64,000 nt of DNA, from the NCBI GenBank assembly GCA_964631235.1, contig CAZVZX010000023.1:1-64000 (forward strand), given 5' to 3'. The notes beneath the pieces are model-generated. The model was not told the DNA's origin, ran no database searches, and was given only the letters and a program-made list of their open reading frames with translations. The translations under genes were made by a program, and so were the position numbers. Source of the stretch: JARKPK01 sp964631235. GTDB lineage: Bacteria > Planctomycetota > Planctomycetia > Pirellulales > Thermoguttaceae. Of the stretch, positions 10,019-18,928 are shown piece after piece. Position 1 is the stretch's first letter. Each line of letters begins with the position of its first letter.

Positions 10019-11045
10019 GTCGTTGGGACGCTGCAAGTAGATAAGATCCGCCAGTGTCGCCAGGCGAAACAGTCAAAAGACGATGGCAACAATACGACCA
10101 CCCGTAGGCGGTCGCCGAATATAGTCGCTCACTTCGATTTATCGCTGCGCGGTGCAGCGACGTGCCATCCGTTGAGACGGACCGCCGTTGAAACGGCGCC
10201 CTCTTTGTTCCGCGCACCCAATCCAGATTCTAATTGTTTGCGAGTTGCTGTCAACGAAAATCCATAGTGGTACGGACGTTTTTTGTTGTCGGGGCAAGTG
10301 GCCGCACGAGCACGACCGCATCCGCGTTGACTCCGGTCGCTTGGTGTTCGTCCGAAATGCGGGTGGCCGCCCAAGTAGGACGGCATCCGGTTCGTGCCGA
10401 AGGAGAAAAAAGCTATTGCCGGTGCCAAGCGGCTATCGCGTGCCGCCCCAACTGAACCGCTGGGTTGCCCCTGTTTTGGGCGGTCTGATTGAGACGAGCT
10501 GCTCGCCCAATTGATATGTTCCGCAGCCCGAAAAAAGGCGACTACTATTGCCCGGGGGGTTTGCCAGCCGCTTCGGCTTGCGATACGCTGGTGTTCGACG
10601 CTGGGCGATACAGTATCGACACGGTATTCCGCCCGCATCGTTCGACCTTCCGTTCGCCCGGGATGAGTGTCTTTCGCATCGGGGCGTTCATCCTCCCGCA
10701 TTCGAATTAGGTTGTCGACAAAAAGTCGGATGCGCGAGTGATCGCTTTTCGCCGATGTTCTCGGCGCTGCAAGTGCGGCCGGCGAGCGAGGTCGATATGC
10801 CCGATTTGCCGCGTTGATGTCGCTCTGTTTTGGCGGGCAAACGGTGTTCGGCGCCGTGTCGGCTGCGGTTGATTCCGTCTATCCGACGGTGCCTGGGCGG
10901 AAATGGGGGCGAACCGAGTAGTACGGCCGCGACGGACGAGCAGTGCGGCTCCGGCAAAACCGAGCCCCGTTTCCATTTGCTGTTGGAGTTTATGCCGGGA
11001 GAACCAGAAATCTCGGAGAAAAGTGGTTTAGGGAGTTGACTCAAG
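10019..11045. other. Intergenic, about 1 kb, no gene recognised
   Basis: Several short frames exist on both strands but none has a good ribosome site or protein-like composition. Two compact inverted repeats sit near the giant gene: a 7-bp stem with a 5-base loop near 10142-10160 (TCGCTGC/GCAGCGA) and a 7-bp stem with a 2-base loop near 10182-10197 (CGCCGTT/AACGGCG). They would lie in the 5' leader or promoter region of the giant minus-strand gene. Confidence 0.5.
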
Positions 11046-12548
11046 ATGATTCGCATTCTGTTCGGGATGTGCCTTGCTTATGTGATCGGCGGTTTGGGAT
11101 GCGGCCCCGCGGAAAACGGCCCGGTGAAACAAATCCCGGTGAACGTCCAGAAGATCGACCTGATTAAGCCCGGCGATTCGGGCAAAGCGACGGATAGCGA
11201 CAAGCCGACCGATGGGGGGCAGGTGTCAGTTAAGCCGGAAGCGCACACGTCGGCACTGGCCGACGGCGCGCCGAAGACAGGCGACAGCGACAAGCAGCCT
11301 CAGCCAGAAACGCCGCCGGCAACCGCGCCGACCTCGACCGTTGCCGCGGATTCGTCGGGACCGTCGCAGGCGGATGTCGAGGCTGCATTGAAGCGAATCA
11401 AGGAGTTGGCTGGCAGCGTCGAGAAAGACGCCCAGGGGCGCGTCGTGGCGGTCGATCTCGATCAGTCGCCGACGAGTGACGCCGACTTGAAATTGATCGG
11501 GAAGCTCACCGACCTGAAGAAATTGGTGCTCTTCGGGGCCGACATCCATGACTCCGGCGTGGCGGAATTGGTAAATCTGAAGAATCTCGAAGACCTTTCG
11601 CTAGTCAACACGAACGCCTCGAACGCTGCGGGCAAGTCGCTCAAGCAATTGACCAATTTGAAGGCATTGAATCTGCGAAGCAGCGACGAAATGAGCGACG
11701 ATGTCTTGGCCGATCTTGCTGAACTGCCGAAGCTGGAACGCTTGGTCATCCTCTATAACAAGTTCACCGACGCCGGGATGAAGCATGTCGGCCGGATGAA
11801 ACAGCTTCGCGTGCTCGATGCCCGAGGCATGGAGCAGATTGGCGACGCCGGACTGGCCGAGTTGAAAGACTTGCCCAATCTTCAAAGCCTGAAGCTTCGG
11901 GCCAGCCCGATCACCGACGAGGGCTCGGCCGTGTTGAAGAGCATGAAGAAATTGCGCGGCTTGGCGCTGGAAGACTCGCGCATCGGGGATGCCGCGCTGC
12001 AGAACATCAAGGACCTTCCGATCGAAGACCTCAATGTGATGCGCTGCATGTCGATCACCGACGAAGGTTTGGCCGTGATCGCCGGGTTCAAGAATCTAAA
12101 GATTTTGGCCGTTCGCGGCATTCCGTTGAACGGGTCGTTCATGAAACACCTGAAGGATGCAAAGCAGCTTCGTACGCTCGATTTGAACGAAACGGAAATC
12201 ACCGACGAGGCCCTAGCCTCGATCAAAGACTGCGTGTCGTTGGAGTCGCTGGAGTTGTGGCACACTCGGATCACCGATGCGGGCCTGCAACACTTGGCCG
12301 GCTTGACGAAGCTGCGCGTGCTCAATTTGGAAGACAACTACCTTACGGATGCAGCGGTCAAGCACCTCGAGCCGTTAACCGCATTGCAAGACCTGAATCT
12401 GAAACAGAACTCGATCACCGACGAATCCGTCCCGGTTCTGATCAAATTGAAGAATCTGAAGACGTTGAACATCGGCTTGACACAGATCAGCGACGCCGCC
12501 GAAAAGCAGATTGCCGAGGCGTTGCCCAATTGCACCATTGTGCGTTAG
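11046..12548 (+). CDS. Leucine-rich repeat protein, probable lipoprotein
   Basis: The protein has 500 residues. Residues 1-19 form a short hydrophobic export signal ending G-L-G-C, a weak lipobox with Cys19. Residues about 20-115 are a Lys/Pro/Asp/Thr-rich linker. From about residue 130 to the end there are roughly fifteen leucine-rich repeats of about 24 residues with the recurring core I-T-D-A-G-L-x-x-L and L-x-x-L-x-x-L-x-L. This fits the planctomycete LRR proteins thought to be surface or periplasmic binding proteins. The partner is unknown. The start has GGAG a few bases upstream. The gene stands alone, with about 200 bases to the next gene. Confidence 0.85.
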   Translation: MIRILFGMCLAYVIGGLGCGPAENGPVKQIPVNVQKIDLIKPGDSGKATDSDKPTDGGQVSVKPEAHTSALADGAPKTGDSDKQPQPETPPATAPTSTVAADSSGPSQADVEAALKRIKELAGSVEKDAQGRVVAVDLDQSPTSDADLKLIGKLTDLKKLVLFGADIHDSGVAELVNLKNLEDLSLVNTNASNAAGKSLKQLTNLKALNLRSSDEMSDDVLADLAELPKLERLVILYNKFTDAGMKHVGRMKQLRVLDARGMEQIGDAGLAELKDLPNLQSLKLRASPITDEGSAVLKSMKKLRGLALEDSRIGDAALQNIKDLPIEDLNVMRCMSITDEGLAVIAGFKNLKILAVRGIPLNGSFMKHLKDAKQLRTLDLNETEITDEALASIKDCVSLESLELWHTRITDAGLQHLAGLTKLRVLNLEDNYLTDAAVKHLEPLTALQDLNLKQNSITDESVPVLIKLKNLKTLNIGLTQISDAAEKQIAEALPNCTIVR

Positions 12549-12744
12549 GACGCACGGTGCCGATGTCGATCTGCGCGAACCGCGCCCAGTTGTTTGAACT
12601 GCTGGTTCGCCTGGTGGTCTCGGAGAACTCCGAGACGCGATGCTCCGGACATGCGACCGTGTGTTGCGCGGGAACCGATCAAATACGGCAACCGACCGAA
12701 CGCAGGGACCGACCGTGGGCCGATGGCAATTTGCGGTGGCAGGG

Positions 12745-14097
12745 ATGGTGGCAAGGCTCTTTCGCGTCGGGCTGCCCGAGGCGTGCCGGTCGACCTTTCG
12801 CTGGCATCTGAGCTACGCCCTGCTTGATGCAGTTGCGGGGGGCATCTTGCTCAATGCGCCGATGATGGCGCTCAAGCGAATGAGCGCGCCTGCTTGGCAA
12901 TTGCCTTTGCGCGAGCTGTATTCGGGCGTCGGCATGCTGCTGGCCTTATATCTCGGCGGATGGATGGCCACCCGGCGCAAGCTTCCGTTCGTTGTGATTC
13001 CCGGGATGACCGCCGGGGCGTTCACGTTGCTGATGCCCGCGACGATGGGCCAATCGTTTTGGTTCCTGACGTTGTTGGGGCTCAGCGCGATGTTCGAGTT
13101 CATCACCCGGCCGGCAACCACCGCGGTGCTCCGGCTGAATTACCCGGTCGAGTATCGGGGAAGGGCGACGGGCGAGGTGCGCAAATGGACCTCGCTGGCC
13201 TTCATGGCTTCGTCCCTGGCTTCCGCCGCTTTGCTGCAAAAGGTATCGAACGCCGTAGAAAGCGGAGGGTATCCGCCCTTCGCCACCGATGCCACGGTGG
13301 CCGGCCTGCTCTTCGCTGCGGGCGGTTTGAGCATGGCCGGGTTTGCCTGTTTTTCGCGAATCAAGGTGCGCGAGCAGTTCGATTCCGCTTCGGCCGACTC
13401 GGAGCCGTGGTACGAGCCATTGCTGCATTCTTGGCGAATTGTCGCGGGCGATGCGCGGTATCGTCGCTATATCGTTTCGTGTTTCTTGGACGGTTTTTGC
13501 GCGGCCCTCTATCTGCCGCTGATCTGGGCGTTCTTGCAGAAGACGCTCGGCTACGACTACGTGGGCGCGGCGGCGCTGATGCACGTAATTCCGGCGTTTG
13601 CCGCCTTTTGCGCGACCGGTTGGCTCGGCTCTTGGTTCGACCGCACGAATCCCTGGTTCGCGTGGGGGTGGATTCGGATCGCCTGGGGGCTTGACGCCCT
13701 GATACTCGCCGCGACTCCGCTGATTGCCCAGGGCGTTGCCCCGGCCGTTTTCATTTTGCCGGTCCTCGGACGAGTGCTTCGGGGAACGGTGCAGGGCGGG
13801 CAGTTCGTCATGTGGTGGCAGATCGGCGTGACCCATTTCGCCCCGCCGGGAAGCGACACGAGCCGTTACATGGGCATCATGGCATTCTTGGCCGGCGCCG
13901 TGCGTTTGACGGCCTCAGCCGCGGGCATTGCGCTGACGGCGTGGGAAGTGCAAACAGCCCACTTATTAGTCGTCGGCGGTGTGGGCGTTGTTGCGGTCGG
14001 CGTCTATTCCCTTTATCAGGGGCTGCAAGAACGCCGCGATGCCCACTTGGCGACGATTGCGGCCTTCGAGTCGCAGTTCACCTCCGATTCGGCGTGA
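12745..14097 (+). CDS. Major facilitator superfamily transporter
   Basis: A polytopic membrane protein of about 450 residues with roughly twelve hydrophobic segments arranged in two halves. A basic loop with G-G-W-M-A-T-R-R-K lies between TM2 and TM3, as in MFS carriers, and a charged central loop near the middle separates the halves. The substrate cannot be read from the sequence. I chose the ATG at 12745, preceded by GGCAGGG, because the sequence before it is not protein-like. The frame is open up to an ATG at 12640, and a GTG at 12715 with AGGGA upstream is an alternative. It has its own transcription unit or follows the LRR gene loosely. Confidence 0.8.
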   Translation: MVARLFRVGLPEACRSTFRWHLSYALLDAVAGGILLNAPMMALKRMSAPAWQLPLRELYSGVGMLLALYLGGWMATRRKLPFVVIPGMTAGAFTLLMPATMGQSFWFLTLLGLSAMFEFITRPATTAVLRLNYPVEYRGRATGEVRKWTSLAFMASSLASAALLQKVSNAVESGGYPPFATDATVAGLLFAAGGLSMAGFACFSRIKVREQFDSASADSEPWYEPLLHSWRIVAGDARYRRYIVSCFLDGFCAALYLPLIWAFLQKTLGYDYVGAAALMHVIPAFAAFCATGWLGSWFDRTNPWFAWGWIRIAWGLDALILAATPLIAQGVAPAVFILPVLGRVLRGTVQGGQFVMWWQIGVTHFAPPGSDTSRYMGIMAFLAGAVRLTASAAGIALTAWEVQTAHLLVVGGVGVVAVGVYSLYQGLQERRDAHLATIAAFESQFTSDSA

Positions 14098-14186
14098 TCT
14101 TCGCCGTCGTGTGCCTTGCCCTGCGCGTGGCGAGCCGGAACAAATCGAACTTGTCCAAAATAAATCCTCCCTCGGCCTTGCTTGGG

Positions 14187-14192
14187 TATAAT
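14187..14192 (+). promoter_or_regulatory. Candidate -10 box for the Gfo/Idh gene
   Basis: A perfect TATAAT lies 134 bases before the start at 14327. No convincing -35 hexamer is seen at 16-18 bases, so this is a weak call. Confidence 0.3.
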
Positions 14193-14326
14193 ACACGCGA
14201 CTCCGGTCGCTCGAACGCGGCACCACGGAAGCGTTCGGGATGGGACGACAATGCCGGCTGGCGGTTCGTGCAGCCGTTGATTGTGTCGATCGGCGACCAT
14301 CGGTTTCAAATCATCGCGGAGGAACA

Positions 14327-15619
14327 ATGACCGTCAAATCGTCTTTGCGAGGGAATCGTCGTCAGTTTCTCGGTTGGGCAACGGCCGGAGCGGCTGCCCT
14401 TGTTGTGCCGGAGTTCGTCCCCGGTACGGTGTTTGCCGCAGAGGGGCGCCCCGGCGCCAACGAGCGGATTACAGTCGGGATCATCGGCATGGGCGTGCGC
14501 GGCAACCAATTGCTGATGAATATCCCGACCGATGGTCAGGTGGCGGCCGTTGCCGAGCCCGACCGATCGAAATTGGCGGCTGCGGTCGAAAAACACGGCG
14601 GACGCTGGACGACCTATGCCGACTACCGTCGAATGATCGGGCAACGAGACATCGACGCCGTGATCGTTTGCCCGACTGATCCGCACCATGTTTTGGCCTC
14701 GATGCTCGCCTGCGCGGCGGGCAAAGACGTTTATGTCGAGAAGCCGCTTTCGCTTTACGTGAACGAGGGGCGCGCGTTGGTCAAGGCCGCGAGGCGCTAT
14801 CGTCGCGTTGTGCAAACAGGCACGCAACAGCGGACGATGGAAATGAACCGGTTCGCCTGCGAGTTTGTTCGCGACGGCGGCATCGGCAAGATCCGGTGGG
14901 TGGAGATGGTCAATTTTCCCAGCTCCGAGGTTTGCCCGGGCTTTCCTGCCGAGCCGATTCCGCAAGGGTTAGACTGGGATCTCTGGCAAGGTCCGTGTGC
15001 CGAACGCCCGTACAACAATCAATTGCACGAAAAGTGGTGGGGCCGCTGGCGCGATTACGCCGGGCATATGATGACCTTCGTCGGCGCCCATGCGTTCGAC
15101 ATGCTGCAATACGCGCTGGGCACCGACGACACCGGACCGGTGGAGTTCGAGCCGTTCGAGCAGGGCACGCCATCAAAGCTGCGCTTCCGGTACGCCAACG
15201 GAATCGAGGTTCGAATGATTTACGAGGACAACGTTCGCGGCCCGCGGCTCGGCGCGATTTTTGTCGGCGAGAAGTGCAAGATCGAAATCAACCGAAACAA
15301 GTACACGACGAACCCGAAGGATTTCATCAAAGACGGGCCCGATCCTCAGGTGGCTCAGAAGTGGGAGGGCGACGGCTGGGTGGCAAAGGGCCATGTCGAG
15401 AACTGGTTTCACTGCATCCGCACGCGCGAGAAGCCGAATGCCGATGTCGAGATCGGGCATCGCTCGGCCACCATCTGCCATTTGTGCAACATCACGCGCT
15501 GGCTCAACCGACGGATTCGCTGGGATCCGGCCGAAGAGCGAATCCTCGGCGACGACGAGGCGGCGGCACTGCTCGACCGGCCGCGTCGAAAAGGTTGGGA
15601 ATTGCCCAAGATCGATTGA
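14327..15619 (+). CDS. Tat-exported Gfo/Idh/MocA-family oxidoreductase
   Basis: A 430-residue NAD(P)-dependent oxidoreductase. Residues 1-38 are a twin-arginine signal (R11-R12-Q-F-L, then an Ala-rich core and cleavage near V-F-A-A). The Rossmann start I-T-V-G-I-I-G-M-G-V-R-G follows. The family E-K-P-L-S motif with the catalytic-region Lys is present after the dinucleotide domain. The C-terminal half is the usual sugar-binding alpha/beta domain. Planctomycetes carry many such exported paralogues that are thought to act on sugars or inositols. The substrate is not readable here. The start ATG has GGAGG five bases upstream, which decides against the longer frame opening at 14240. Confidence 0.9.
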   Translation: MTVKSSLRGNRRQFLGWATAGAAALVVPEFVPGTVFAAEGRPGANERITVGIIGMGVRGNQLLMNIPTDGQVAAVAEPDRSKLAAAVEKHGGRWTTYADYRRMIGQRDIDAVIVCPTDPHHVLASMLACAAGKDVYVEKPLSLYVNEGRALVKAARRYRRVVQTGTQQRTMEMNRFACEFVRDGGIGKIRWVEMVNFPSSEVCPGFPAEPIPQGLDWDLWQGPCAERPYNNQLHEKWWGRWRDYAGHMMTFVGAHAFDMLQYALGTDDTGPVEFEPFEQGTPSKLRFRYANGIEVRMIYEDNVRGPRLGAIFVGEKCKIEINRNKYTTNPKDFIKDGPDPQVAQKWEGDGWVAKGHVENWFHCIRTREKPNADVEIGHRSATICHLCNITRWLNRRIRWDPAEERILGDDEAAALLDRPRRKGWELPKID

Positions 15620-15631
15620 TCTGCCGGAACG

Positions 15632-15765
15632 CGCGATGGCCCAGGACCGGCGGACTCCGAGTCGATCCTGTCTCACGTCCGTTCGGCGGCGGATGGATTG
15701 TCGCTCGGGCCGCTGTCGTGGTCGGCTAGGTAGTCGTCGGGCGTTCGATAGTCTAACTCCTTGAG
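15632..15765 (+). repeat. Dispersed repeat family 1, copy 1
   Basis: Begins GCGCGATGGCCCAGGACCGG and shares with copy 2 both this head and a tail around GTCGTCGnGCGTTCG about 90 bases later. If translated, the head reads M-A-Q-D-R-R-T-P. Confidence 0.6.
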
Positions 15766-16089
15766 GAGACGACGGCATTTGTGCGACTTCCGATATAGAG
15801 AAGCACGTGCGCAGCGGCTTCCTCATGCCGCTGCACGGCGCAACGGACACTGACTGCCGCCGTTCGGCCGCCTGTTTTTCATCCCGAGTCGTATCGGCCT
15901 GTTCTCCACCCCGATCACATCAGTCGATGGTAGCCCGTACAACAGTCGGTGGTACTCCGAGTTGCCAAGTATGCAAAGGCCGCCAGCGGCTGCCTAAGGC
16001 CTCCGATCTTCCGAACGACGACAGCCACATTAAAGATCGCGTTGGCCGCAAAGGGCATCGATGTGCCCGACTGACCACGTGACTAACAG

Positions 16090-16165
16090 CCGCTGCCCGA
16101 CCGGCCAAGCGACCAACTGCTGCCTTTCTTCAGCGTCCTCCAGTTGGGGGCCATCGCGCGAATGG
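16090..16165 (-). repeat. Dispersed repeat family 1, copy 3 (divergent)
   Basis: On the minus strand it begins GCGCGATGGCCCCCAACTGG and then GGACGCTGAAGAAAGG. Only the head and a Gly/Ser-coding stretch match the other copies. Translated head: M-A-P-N-W-R-T-L. Confidence 0.45.
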
Positions 16166-16399
16166 ACAAATCACCGGTGGTTTGATAATTTGAATCGGGG
16201 GAAAACTGGGCAGTGAGCTGGCCGAACGCAAGGAGTTCGGCTGGTTGCGTGCGCGTAGTGGAGAAAACAGCTTGCATTTTCTTTTGTTTGGGTGAAAAAT
16301 AGCGTCGTTGAGCGTCTTTCTCGTTAATCAAACCGTTTTCTGCGTCACACAGCGCGAAACGCGTCGCTGTCTTGGCGGAAGAACGATCATTCCGTCGAG

Positions 16400-16543
16400 T
16401 AAAGGGACTACACTCGCCGTCTTCTCCACGAGGCGTTGGGCTACCGAACGCGCGACGACTTCGAAGCCGACCAAGACCCGGCTCGAGCGGCGTGAAAAAG
16501 GAACTTTTTGGAGTCCGCCAGTCCTGGGCCATTGCGTAACAAA
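16400..16543 (-). repeat. Dispersed repeat family 1, copy 2
   Basis: On the minus strand it begins CAATGGCCCAGGACTGGCGG, then CTCCAAAAAGTTCC, CCGCTCGAGCCGG and GTCGTCGCGCGTTCGG. It is the best match to copy 1 over about 130 bases. Translated head: M-A-Q-D-W-R-T-P-K. Confidence 0.6.
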
Positions 16544-16597
16544 TATCAAAGAGTCCTTGGTCCAAAAAACGGGGTTTACCCCATATGGAGGTAGCTG

Positions 16598-16912
16598 ATG
16601 GTAGAAGTTTTTCTGGTTTGTCCAGCGGATAGACTTTGGTCCGACTCCCTTGATGGCGACGCTGTTGACCGATTCGTCGAGACCAAAGGGCGAGTCCTTG
16701 GTTACAATGGGGCAAGTTTCCTTAGCACGATTGAGCACGGGCATATTCGGTTATGGCCCGCTCCACTCTATGCGGTAAGGACTCGGGAAGATGCTGATCG
16801 TCTCATCGAAGAACTCAGATCAGAGTTCCCAAACAAGAACTTCGTGGTGGAGCCCAGACAGTATCAGGACGCTGACCAAGTGGTGTGGCATTACGTCCGC
16901 CACCAATTGTGA
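16598..16912 (+). CDS. Orphan 104-residue protein, unknown function
   Basis: A small soluble protein, acidic and aromatic (several Trp and Tyr), with no signal, membrane segment or known motif that I recognise. GGAGG lies seven bases before the ATG at 16598, which supports real translation. Composition differs from its neighbours: codons are less GC-biased (for example many TTT, CTT, GAT, AAG). The pattern of beta strand, helix (E-D-A-D-R-L-I-E-E-L), beta strand could be a small ferredoxin-like fold, but this is a guess. It sits between dispersed repeat copies 2 and 4, which may mean it arrived with, or is tolerated among, mobile sequence. Confidence 0.6.
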   Translation: MVEVFLVCPADRLWSDSLDGDAVDRFVETKGRVLGYNGASFLSTIEHGHIRLWPAPLYAVRTREDADRLIEELRSEFPNKNFVVEPRQYQDADQVVWHYVRHQL

Positions 16913-16940
16913 TCTAAGAGCGGCGAACCAGCCGTAGCAA

Positions 16941-17030
16941 CTTGCGATTCCCTAGGACTGGCGGGCTCCGAAAAGTCCCGTTATCGTGCCGCTTGGGCCG
17001 GCTGTTTGTTCGGTTCTGTCGCCGGCGGGA
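16941..17030 (+). repeat. Dispersed repeat family 1, copy 4 (degenerate)
   Basis: Contains CCTAGGACTGGCGGGCTCCG, then AAAAGTCCCGTTATC and GCCGCTTGGGCCGG, matching the head and middle of copies 1 and 2. The ATG of the head is lost. Confidence 0.5.
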
Positions 17031-17161
17031 AAAAGCGTCTGCAACTGCTGAGGGCATCTCCGGCTGAAATTTATCTGAACTTTCGCAGATATTCTGATGG
17101 ATTGTGCTGTTAAGACGATTATTGAAACGGTTCGGGTTGGGTAACGTCCCGTTCTTGCCGG

Positions 17162-18928
17162 CTATTTCGCGGTTCGGATTCCCAATTCGCGGAGCTGCTT
17201 CGGATCGACTTCGCTTGGCGCGCCGGTCATCAGGTCGGTGGCTCGCTGTGTTTTCGGGAAGGCAATGACATCGCGGATGTTGTCGAATCCGCCGAAGAGC
17301 ATGACGAGCCGGTCGATTCCCAGAGCAATGCCGCCGTGCGGCGGAGCGCCGTACTGCAAGGCGTCAAGCAAGAATCCGAATCGTTCTTTGGCCTTCGCTT
17401 CGTCGATGCCGAGCAGGCCGAACACTTGCTGCTGCAATTGCTGGTCGTGGATACGAATCGTACCGCCGCCCGCCTCGTAGCCGTTGATCACCAAGTCGTA
17501 TGCCTGGGCGCGGCAGGCCTCGGGGTTGGTGGCCAGCAGTTCCCGATCTTGCGGCCGAGGAGCGGTGAAGGGATGATGCATCGCGGTCCAGCCTTGTTCC
17601 TCTTCGTCGTAGGCGAACATGGGGAACTCGACCACCCAAGAAAAATGCATTTGGCTTGGGTCGTAGAGCTTCAGCTCCGCCCCGAACCGCTTGCGCAGCG
17701 CATAGAGCGCTTTGCACGTAATTTCGAACTTATCGGCGACGAAGAGCAGCAGATCGCCCGGCTTGGCCGACATTCGCTCGGCGATTTGCCTGAGCGTTTC
17801 GGGCGCAAAATTTTTCGCCGACGGCGAGGCCAGTTGTCCATCGGACTCGACCTTGAACCACACCAACCCTTTCGCGCCGAAATTCTCGACGAGGAATTGA
17901 GTCAGCCCGTCGATGTCTTTTCGCGAGTAGTTCGGGGCAGCTCCCACGGCATTGATGCCCCGCACCCGCTGGCCCTGCCGGGCGGCCTCTTGAAACACGC
18001 GGAAGGAACACTCTGCCGCCAGATCGGTTACGTCGATCAATTCCATCCCGAAGCGTAGGTCCGGGGCGTCGTGGCCGAAACGCTCCATCGCTTCGTCGTA
18101 AGTCATCCGCGGCAACGGCAGAGAGAGTTTTTGCCCCAGGAGTTCGCTTGCCAAGTGGGCCACCAACCCGTCGATGACGCCGATGATGTCGTCGGCCTCG
18201 ACGAACGACATTTCCAGGTCGAGCTGGGTGAATTCCGGCTGGCGATCGGCGCGCAAGTCTTCGTCGCGGAAGCAGCGCGCCACCTGGATGTAGCGGTCGA
18301 AACCGGCGACCATGAGAATCTGCTTGTACAACTGCGGCGATTGCGGCAGCGCGTAGAACGTTCCCTGCTGAATGCGGCTGGGCACCAAGTAGTCGCGGGC
18401 ACCTTCCGGCGTGCTGCGGCCGAGCATCGGCGTTTCGACCTCGACGAAGTCGAGCCGGTCGAAGTAGTCGCGCATCAACTTGATCATCCGATGCCGCAAC
18501 AACATGCTCCGCTGCATCACCGGCCGACGCAGATCGACATAACGATATTTCAAGCGGATGTCTTCGCCGGGCAAGTCGTCGGTGCTCGGCTGGAACGGGG
18601 GCGTGAGGCTCCGGTTGAGAATCTCCAGGCTCTCCGCCCGAACCTCGATCTCGCCGGTTGCGATCTTCGGGTTTTCGGTGCCTTGCGGCCGACGGGCCAC
18701 CTTGCCGGTGACTTTCACTACGTACTCGCTGCGGAGCGACCGGGCGAGTTCTTGGCACGACGCGCCGCCCTCGGGCCCGAAAACCACTTGGGTCAGCCCG
18801 TACCGATCGCGGAGATCGAGAAACAACACGCCGCGATGGTCGCGGTTGGCCTCGACCCAGCCGCAAAGGGTCACTGTTTTGCCGATGTCCGCAACGCTCA
18901 GTTGGCCGCACGTGTGAGTTCGCAACAA
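17162..18928 (-). CDS. aspS: Aspartyl-tRNA synthetase, bacterial type
   Basis: A 588-residue class II synthetase, the normal bacterial length. Residues 1-105 form the OB-fold anticodon domain. The motif 2 region is F220-R-D-E-D-L-R with P-E-F-T-Q-L-D-L-E up to 239, and motif 3 near the C-terminus reads G-I-A-L-G-I-D-R-L. The bacterial GAD insertion domain lies between. His31 and Gly83 in the anticodon domain are the kind of residues reported for non-discriminating AspRS, which charges both tRNA-Asp and tRNA-Asn. That would imply use of the GatCAB amidotransferase for Asn-tRNA, an inference to be checked in the genome. The gene is monocistronic here and reads away from the DUF1080 gene. Confidence 0.98.
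   Translation of the reverse strand: MLRTHTCGQLSVADIGKTVTLCGWVEANRDHRGVLFLDLRDRYGLTQVVFGPEGGASCQELARSLRSEYVVKVTGKVARRPQGTENPKIATGEIEVRAESLEILNRSLTPPFQPSTDDLPGEDIRLKYRYVDLRRPVMQRSMLLRHRMIKLMRDYFDRLDFVEVETPMLGRSTPEGARDYLVPSRIQQGTFYALPQSPQLYKQILMVAGFDRYIQVARCFRDEDLRADRQPEFTQLDLEMSFVEADDIIGVIDGLVAHLASELLGQKLSLPLPRMTYDEAMERFGHDAPDLRFGMELIDVTDLAAECSFRVFQEAARQGQRVRGINAVGAAPNYSRKDIDGLTQFLVENFGAKGLVWFKVESDGQLASPSAKNFAPETLRQIAERMSAKPGDLLLFVADKFEITCKALYALRKRFGAELKLYDPSQMHFSWVVEFPMFAYDEEEQGWTAMHHPFTAPRPQDRELLATNPEACRAQAYDLVINGYEAGGGTIRIHDQQLQQQVFGLLGIDEAKAKERFGFLLDALQYGAPPHGGIALGIDRLVMLFGGFDNIRDVIAFPKTQRATDLMTGAPSEVDPKQLRELGIRTAK

Larger units (their letters stand above)
15620..16597. other. Repeat-bearing intergenic region, no gene
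   Basis: Almost 1 kb without a credible gene. It holds three copies of a dispersed repeat listed separately (one plus, two minus). The longer frames seen on the minus strand run across the repeats and lack ribosome sites. Confidence 0.5.

Noticed and set aside
10129..10701. Minus-strand frame of 190 codons upstream of the giant gene
   Set aside because: No ribosome site, no motif, Arg/Ser-rich composition typical of random GC-rich sequence.
16083..16715. Minus-strand frame of 210 codons
   Set aside because: It runs over two copies of the dispersed repeat and overlaps the 104-residue gene that has a good ribosome site.
17730..18911. Minus-strand frame of 393 codons inside aspS
   Set aside because: A shifted-frame shadow of aspS, Arg/Pro-rich without motifs.
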